Assembly (NCBI GenBank): GCA_022829145.1
Contig: CM040746.1
Coordinates: forward strand, 9,008,684 to 9,072,683
Source: Albula goreensis
Taxonomy: Eukaryota; Chordata; Actinopteri; Albuliformes; Albulidae
Reading direction: 5' to 3'
DNA length: 64,000 nucleotides
The notes under the pieces are model-generated. The model saw only the letters and a list, made by a program, of their open reading frames with translations, ran no database searches and was not told the origin of the DNA. Shown here in pieces: positions 57,990-64,000 of this stretch (position 1 is the first letter of the stretch; each line of letters starts with the position of its first letter). Both the position numbers and the translations under genes were made by a program.

Positions 57990-58488
57990 AGCAACTGTGA
58001 GCGAAATAAAGATTGTTTCCCATTTTAATTTTACTGTTCTCGTGCGTCTCCGCAGAAGAGGCTAGGATCACGTCGCGATCACACAGTTTCTTTGGATGAA
58101 GGAGAGAGCTTTGCAGCACAAAATGTTGAGAAGGCTGGTCGGTTTGACCAAACCGCGAAATAAAACGAGTTATTTTTCTCTCACAAATGTACTGTGAAGC
58201 TCGACTGGAGTCTCTGCACGGTGCCGCGCGCCTTACACTGTGTTTGCGGTTTAAACATGTCTCAGCCGCGGATTTTCGTTTTTCATATGAGTGAAAAATC
58301 CAAATAGATTTTGTCGCAACTACATCCACCTCGGACTCAATTGAGATATTGGGCAAGTGGTTTTGATAAACAAGTTAATTCTGCCATCCACTTTTTTATT
58401 CCAGTTCTTTGAAAACAATGGTCTGCATTCAAGGGAAGAGAAAACATGGGACTGATGGAATCCTGTTAAAGAAAAATGTACTGCTTTA
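57990..58488 (+). other. Probable 5' non-coding exon of the 88-residue membrane protein gene
   Basis: A CpG-rich segment ('cgtctccgcag', 'cacgtcgcgatcac', 'ccgcgcgcc') ends in a donor, TTTA|GTAAGT, at 58488. The next acceptor (CCCTCAG, exon from 58790) opens the first coding exon 20 nt later. A TATA-like 'tactataaag' lies near 57982. A 164-codon frame on the opposite strand is taken as a chance product. Confidence 0.45.
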
Positions 58489-58809
58489 GTAAGTATTCAG
58501 TGTTGTTATTCGCAATATTTCACATTACATGCGGATCTTCCACTTACATACTTATAAGCCCATGTATTTGTATCATGTGCTTATTATAAAACACGCATAT
58601 GGACAGGAAACCAGAACAACTGCGTGCTAAATGGAACAGAAATTATATTTGCTAATTTGAACAGATGCTCAAACCTACCCTTGCGATTCATTGGGCCACC
58701 ACTAAGGGGCGCCTGATTGTTTGAGATAGTGTGCCTAGTTCCTGACATTTATCCAAATGCTAATTTTTGAATTTATGTGTTTCCCTCAGGGCCGGAGCTC
58801 TCTCCCAAG

Positions 58810-59443
58810 ATGCTTTTGGCAGCTACATTCTGTCTGCTCTTTTGTCTGCCAATAATCTCAGGTAAAACACAACCCAGATATACAAGTAGCGCAAAAGCAG
58901 TCAAACTAACATTTTCAGATAGGCCTCTTTCTAAATAAGTTATCTTGACACATTACCGTGTGGATTTAAGTGCCATGAATGGTCTTAGAAATGCTTGTCA
59001 GTGTTTTTCAGTCAACATCGACTTAGGTTCTCATCTATTCCATTTTTTTCAGTAATGCAATTAGGCCTCCGACCTAGATAGGGTAGGGGAAAAAATTGGA
59101 AAAATACGCTCGCACTTGACAGTAAGCACAGCATTGACTGAATTCAAAAAAAAAAAAAGTGAAAATATGTTGCATCTCGTTGGCGCTGACAGTTTGTGTG
59201 TTTTATTATGACTATCTTCTCATTCCAGCGCAAATCGTTGGAGATCCCCCGATCATTGACGGAAGCAAAGTCCCTCTACGGCTTGACGCGACCGTCCAGC
59301 CGTACCTCAGCCTGGTGTTGTTAGCACTGACGGCGGGCCTCTCTGGCAGCGTGTACCTTTGCGTGCTCCGATACATCTGCGAAGGATGCTGCAAGCCCGT
59401 GGTCGTGGGGCCGCAGACTGAAAACCTCAGCGAGGAGGTGTAG
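58810..59443 (+). CDS. Small single-pass membrane protein, 88 residues
   Basis: Two coding exons, 58810-58861 and 59229-59443, join in phase (G|CG) to 88 residues plus stop. Residues 1-17 (MLLAATFCLLFCLPIIS) look like a signal peptide. There follows a short outer part (18-42) with a PPIIDGSKVPLRLD stretch. The membrane helix is about 43-64. The tail has a Cys cluster (C68, C71, C72) suited to palmitoylation and an acidic end (ENLSEEV) that could be a PDZ ligand. Splicing is supported by matching phases and by a polyadenylation signal 218 nt downstream. I do not recognise the family. It may be a small integral membrane protein of the SMIM kind or a signalling subunit. A start inside the intron (59159) is an alternative that I consider unlikely. 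Confidence 0.65.
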
Positions 59444-59660
59444 CAGGATCGGCCGGTGAGCCTGTGGCTAGTCTCAATACAACAACACTTAACAGTTGCA
59501 CCCAAGGGAAAGTGACGGCCTCAGATAACAGCATAAGGAGAAGAATTTTACTATTTAACCCCCTTACTACTTGAGACTTACATCAGCCGCTGTGACCTTG
59601 ACATTTTTTTTTATCGTTTGGTGTTGTATATCTTTCTTATTTATTTGTTTGGAAGAAGTA

Positions 59661-59666
59661 AATAAA
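59661..59666 (+). promoter_or_regulatory. Candidate polyadenylation signal
   Basis: AATAAA (within AAATAAAAAATA) 218 nt after the stop of the 88-residue gene. Confidence 0.5.
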
Positions 59667-60352
59667 AAATACATATGTAGCCTAGAATACAGTAGGATGT
59701 TTGATTATGTGTGTGTAGCCAGAGCTAATTTCCAACTCCACTCCCTTGATTGATTGTATGCGTCTATAAAGAAGAACATTTCGTATAGTTGGAAGCATAA
59801 AATCCATAAAATCAAAAGATGACTACACATGGCTGATGAAAACCGCAATATTCACCAGAGAAACAATTTATGGGTGCATAGATATGGAATATTCTTGCTG
59901 ATATTGGTTGCATTATTCTATTACTTGTAGTTTACATTACACCACTTGCCTGCATTTTTTGTACTGGACTGAGAAAATTCAAGGGTATTAATTTTATGTG
60001 TTTGTATTTTCTGACATTTTGTAATGTGGGTGCTGGTGATTGCTTACATATAACAAATAAATAACTCATTATCAGAGTGATGGCCTAAATAACAACAGTG
60101 ATTATAATAACACAAGAAAAAATATCCATGCTATTGAATGTAATAATGATCTTGATTGAAAACCATAAACTGTCAAAATAATAACAGCTATTAATTAATC
60201 ATTATCTTGATAATGTAACATACAAAGCAGTCAGACTGGAGACCTAGTTAAAGAAAGTCTGTTTTGTGTTTGAATTAAATGCAGTTATGTTATATATTTA
60301 GATGAGTACGATTTGTGATTGTTGAAATGAGGCTTCATGAACACTGTGTTAG

Positions 60353-60550
60353 TGTGGAGCTACACTAAGCTGTCAGTCATTGACCTATGTTAACCAATCA
60401 GAAATGTTTTTCTCTCCACAGCCAATGCAGTCATTGGTTTGAATCATGGAGTCACTGATACTATATGGTAGCTCCTCCCAGTTGTGGTTCAGTATAACAT
60501 CTCTCCCTGGCGCTAGGTGGTTGGCCTTTGCTTTGCTGGTGGCTGAGCTG
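60353..60550. repeat. Dispersed repeat, copy 2 of a pair (other at 27369-27560)
   Basis: Starts GTGGAGCTACACTAAGCTGT and goes on with 'ttaaccaatcagaaatg' and 'gccaatgcagtcattggt'. These are the same blocks, in the same order, as at 27369-27560. Confidence 0.55.
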
Positions 60551-62814
60551 AGTTTCCCTTCTTTTTGTAAAGCAAAGCCCTTTAATTAAATTCTTATTGT
60601 AAAAAATTAGCTACATATAAATATAATCCATTCATCTGTATTTAATAGTCAAAAAAGAACTACAGTCATAAGAATCTGGAATTATCTTTTACATTTTACT
60701 TAGGTGTATCTGTTTAGCTTTGAAATAGGTTTAAGGACAGTGCTCATTCTTTACAGATATTTATTGAATGAAGAAAGCCACTGATGTCCTTTGTAGTCAA
60801 GCTCGTATGTCAGAGAGTGTTTTGATGAAATAAATCATTGAATTATATTTGTTCTATTGACTAGGCACCTACTTTATTTGAAATTAATAAACATTTTTTT
60901 CAAGTGTTTATTAATATTCCAGGGAGACACTACTTTTTCAGATTTTTGTGTATTTTTCTTGAGTCTTCTGTTTCTTGTTGTTTCTCATGTATTAAATTCT
61001 TACAGAGACTTGAGAAGAAGCAGCTCATAGCATAGAATGAGGCATAGAAATATATAATATGCCATATCTTGTTTTAGAAATGATGTGGTTTCCAGCCACG
61101 TAATTGCTAACAATGAAGTGAGTTCAGATTCTGTTGCTATGGTCGATTGGTCAGTTGCCATGGAGATCATTTTGATATTCCACCACTAGATGGGGCTGTC
61201 TTCTCGCTAAAATTGTGTGCTCTGACTGTCAATGACCATGGTTTCAGGGGTAGAGCATATCAGTTGAAATGATAACGTTTTTTGAGCCAAAGGAATGTCT
61301 CAGAAAATATATGTCGTTACAAATACCTTTAGCTATTCATAAATGCAATATGGTAATAAATACTAGGTAGGCACTTTCAGCCAGGAATATTCAACTGTTT
61401 GTTTCACACATTTGTTCCAGACACAAATACAATTAAATGATACCCTCCATGTTTTCAAAATTGTGGTTTAAGGATACTTGTTTTTGTGACTTAAGGCTTA
61501 AATACAGGAACTTTATGAATAAAAATGAATGCATTCAGCAAGAAATTCTGTTTATTCTGTCAAGTTCAAATAATTCTGTAATATTGTGAAAAAATGTAAG
61601 ATTGAGTTTATTTTCCTTATGATTCATATAAAATGCAAATGGTGAAGTGCAAAAAGACTCTGTATGGGCCCTTTCTGCACATTTTCTGAGTCATTTTGTA
61701 AACGTATGTGTGTGTGTCTGTCTGCGCATGCGTTCTCATATGTGAACCAGATGTTAACGTTGTGGTTTGCTGTTCTTAATTTTCTGTTTTAAACAGAGTG
61801 TTTTTTCGTTCTGTCTTTGCCACCACTTCTTAAAAGTACAGTTCTCTCCCCCACCCCCCGAAGAAAAAGTGTCTTACTCTTGCCACTGTCTTTCCGTAAT
61901 GCCGTAACGGCCAAACAGTGTGCAGTTCTTAAGGAAACCATCAATCTTACAAGCTGGCAAGAGCAACCAAGGCGGGTGTTTGAACTGACTTGATAAATGT
62001 AAAAGGCGCTTTTGATTGCAATATATATTGTATTTCAGTCTCATATTTTCAAAAAACTATTCATTAATTTTGGCAATGATCAATTCCACGCTAAGGGTAA
62101 AGGATGTTTATGGTCATATTTATAAGTTCAAACTCATGGTGCAATGACACGGTTTGCATTATTTTGATCGATTGGCGCATAAAGTTTTTGAAAACCAACA
62201 TTTGGGTGACATCTGTGAGAGTAAAAAGTTAATTTCATTCCACCATGCATGAGGTGCATTTCACTTGTGTGAAATTGATGTCACGTTGGTTTGAGATAAA
62301 CGCAGCAGTAATTACTCAAGATCAGGGTGACAATATTTCTCCAGGCTTACTACGGGGAATCATTAATGCCGAATGAAGCAAGCGCTATGTGTAAAATATT
62401 TTATGTTTTTAACATCTATAGTGGCAGAAATCTTACAAAGCTCTTATAAATGGAATACCACAGTCATGAAATTCTCTGCATTTGGATGCAGGGACATGGG
62501 AAAAACCTCATCATTTTACACATTTCCGAAAATCTGGGACATTTGACCCTTTTTTCCCAGAAAATCCGGATGCCTGAAAAAGCAGCTGAAAATTCAGGGC
62601 TGCCCTGGAAAAACAGGACATCTGGTCCCCTTACTCCATGTAGAATGCTCTTTTTTGACTGTACTGCCAAAAGTTTGGACCAGTAAATCATAATGCCTAA
62701 TGTCACTAATCTTGCTGTCTTGTCTGAGACTGAAAATTCCCACCGTGATCCCAGTGTGCTTTGTCAAGTATAATGTGAGATTGAAATATGTTCTAATGTA
62801 GACTGAACTGCAGT

Positions 62815-63060
62815 GCTTTGGCCAGGGTTGGACAACTCCACTACCAGGGGGCTAGAGAGTATTGCAGTTTTTTTCAACCAAATTACTCATCCACAATTAG
62901 CTGTATACCAGTGCTGGTTCATATGTAGATTAGGCCACTGTAACATGTTTCATGTAAGGACAGAGGATCATCATCAATTGCCATTTATGAGGTTATCAAG
63001 AAATATTGATAAGACGGGTCAAATAAATGATCATAATTAAGACTAGAAGTAAAATGGCAG
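62815..63060. repeat. Interspersed repeat copy, same family as 40690-41010
   Basis: Begins 'ttggccagggttggacaactcc' and ends 'gatcataattaagactagaag'. The last third matches 40880-40975. The first third resembles the 'gggttccaactccagtcctgg' heads of many fish repeats. Confidence 0.5.
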
Positions 63061-64000
63061 AAAAAGACACAAGCCTCCTTGTTCACTCCTGCTTTACCTT
63101 GCACATGCTGATTTTTGCTCAGATGCTCATTGTAGGCCTTGAAATATCAAGAGCCGTTATAATTTCTTTCAATTTGTCGCTTTTCATGTCCAATGAGGAA
63201 TGGCTTTCCCTTTCAAAGCACATTGTGTCAGAAACAGATAGTCATGTTACGAAGAATTCATTTTCTGTATTCATTTAAAGACTTTTAATCAGTCAGATCA
63301 GTTATCAGGCAAGTAATGCTTTCATTTCTTGTAACATGCAGTGGCACCTAAATAACATTTTGAACTAATTATCTGCTAGACCTACAGCTGAAATTCCTGA
63401 ATGGTGAAAGTGTGGACAACTGATCATTGACATTAAACCATTTGTGGAAAATTAAGAGTTCAAATACAAAGTAAATGGTAGCAATGAGCCAAAACCTGCA
63501 TCATGTTAAAATCTGTTTCTCCTCAAAATTAAGGAACTAGAACAGATGTTTCCAACCACCTTAATTAAGAGATTATTTGGAACGAAAACCAGAATAAATA
63601 GGGGTTTATGCCAGAACCAGCAGTTGAGAACTGCTGCTCTGATCCAGCTGCTTTAAATGTTTCCATTTAAAGCAGATTACGTCCCGGTTTCCATTTTTCT
63701 GTTGAACATGCAAGCTTGTTGGCCACACATGAAAACACACACAGCAACAGTAGATCTTGACAAAGCGAGAAGCCGGATGGACGATTGCACATCGCATCGC
63801 GCAAACATGTGGCGTGTTAGGCAATTGAACTTGCACCAGTAATGTTGTTTTGACACTTGTTTCTACAGCTTCCTTGACAGATCCTCACTAACTGTAAGAG
63901 ATGGGTGTGCGTGACGCTTTCTCTCAGCCTTTATCAAGAGCTGGAGAGGAGGGCTGTATCTGTTTCTGTCTTTCATGCCAACTTCTGCTCTTGATTATTT

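Larger units (their letters stand above)
59667..64000. other. Intergenic sequence at the right end
   Basis: AT-rich. No gene was found. It carries the second copy of the dispersed repeat (60353-60550), a repeat copy at 62815-63060, and a likely further repeat near 62500-62650 and 63540-63650. Confidence 0.55.

Noticed and set aside
57862-58356. 164-codon frame on the - strand
   Set aside because: It overlaps the CpG-rich leader of the + strand gene and shows no domain or family motif.
59159-59228. Single-exon version of the 88-residue gene starting at 59159
   Set aside because: This stretch has a good acceptor at its end (CATTCCAG) and joins in phase to an upstream exon with a better signal peptide.
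62464-62706. Overlapping frames on both strands near 62.5 kb
   Set aside because: The sequence ('ggacatttgaccc', 'aggacatctggtcccc') looks like a worn repeat, and both frames lack support.

Overview
The window is nuclear DNA of a vertebrate, most probably a teleost or other ray-finned fish. Genes are split by GT-AG introns and lie far apart in AT-rich sequence. There are CA, TG and AAT microsatellites, tRNA-derived SINE copies and other interspersed repeats. The proteins are vertebrate families: a PRSS23-type protease, VBP1 (prefoldin subunit 3) and RAB39B. VBP1 and RAB39B are also close neighbours on human Xq28, so this looks like a conserved block. The species cannot be named from the sequence alone.

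Layout from left to right. Positions 1-7.7 kb hold a PRSS23-like secreted serine protease on the + strand, with its whole reading frame in one exon (6299-7510) behind a probable non-coding first exon ending at 2243. From 12.5 to 28.1 kb on the - strand lies a large gene. I could splice it into 50 coding exons with an unbroken frame of about 1453 residues. Its start (signal peptide, short lumenal segment, membrane helix with a PDY-YGL-WK motif) and its coiled coil resemble the TANGO1/cTAGE5 (MIA3/MIA2) family of ER export proteins. It shows no SH3 (MIA) domain and no proline-rich tail. The coiled-coil unit that TANGO1 carries once is repeated about seven times here. From 29.98 to 35.19 kb on the + strand is VBP1 in six exons. 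From 43.3 to 49.3 kb on the - strand is RAB39B in two exons. At 58.8-59.4 kb on the + strand is a small two-exon gene for an 88-residue single-pass membrane protein that I do not recognise.

The multi-exon gene is the most unusual object. Its repeats are built from exons of nearly fixed length and phase (139, 133, 36, 68, 98, 47 and 88 nt), so whole cassettes were added without breaking the frame. Two adjacent cassettes (about 14.77-16.68 and 16.68-18.65 kb) are almost identical even in their introns, which points to recent duplication or conversion. A 22-nt exon remnant at 19187-19208 is a scar of the same process.

The rest is intergenic or intronic sequence: repeats, an inverted repeat pair at 28.3/29.2 kb, a 0.5-kb polypurine tract inside the RAB39B intron, and two coding-like relics (10.92-11.25 kb and 39.5-39.8 kb). 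The genes form no operon. They act in protease secretion, ER export (inferred), cytosolic protein folding and vesicle traffic. No CRISPR, tRNA, rRNA or prokaryotic features were seen.
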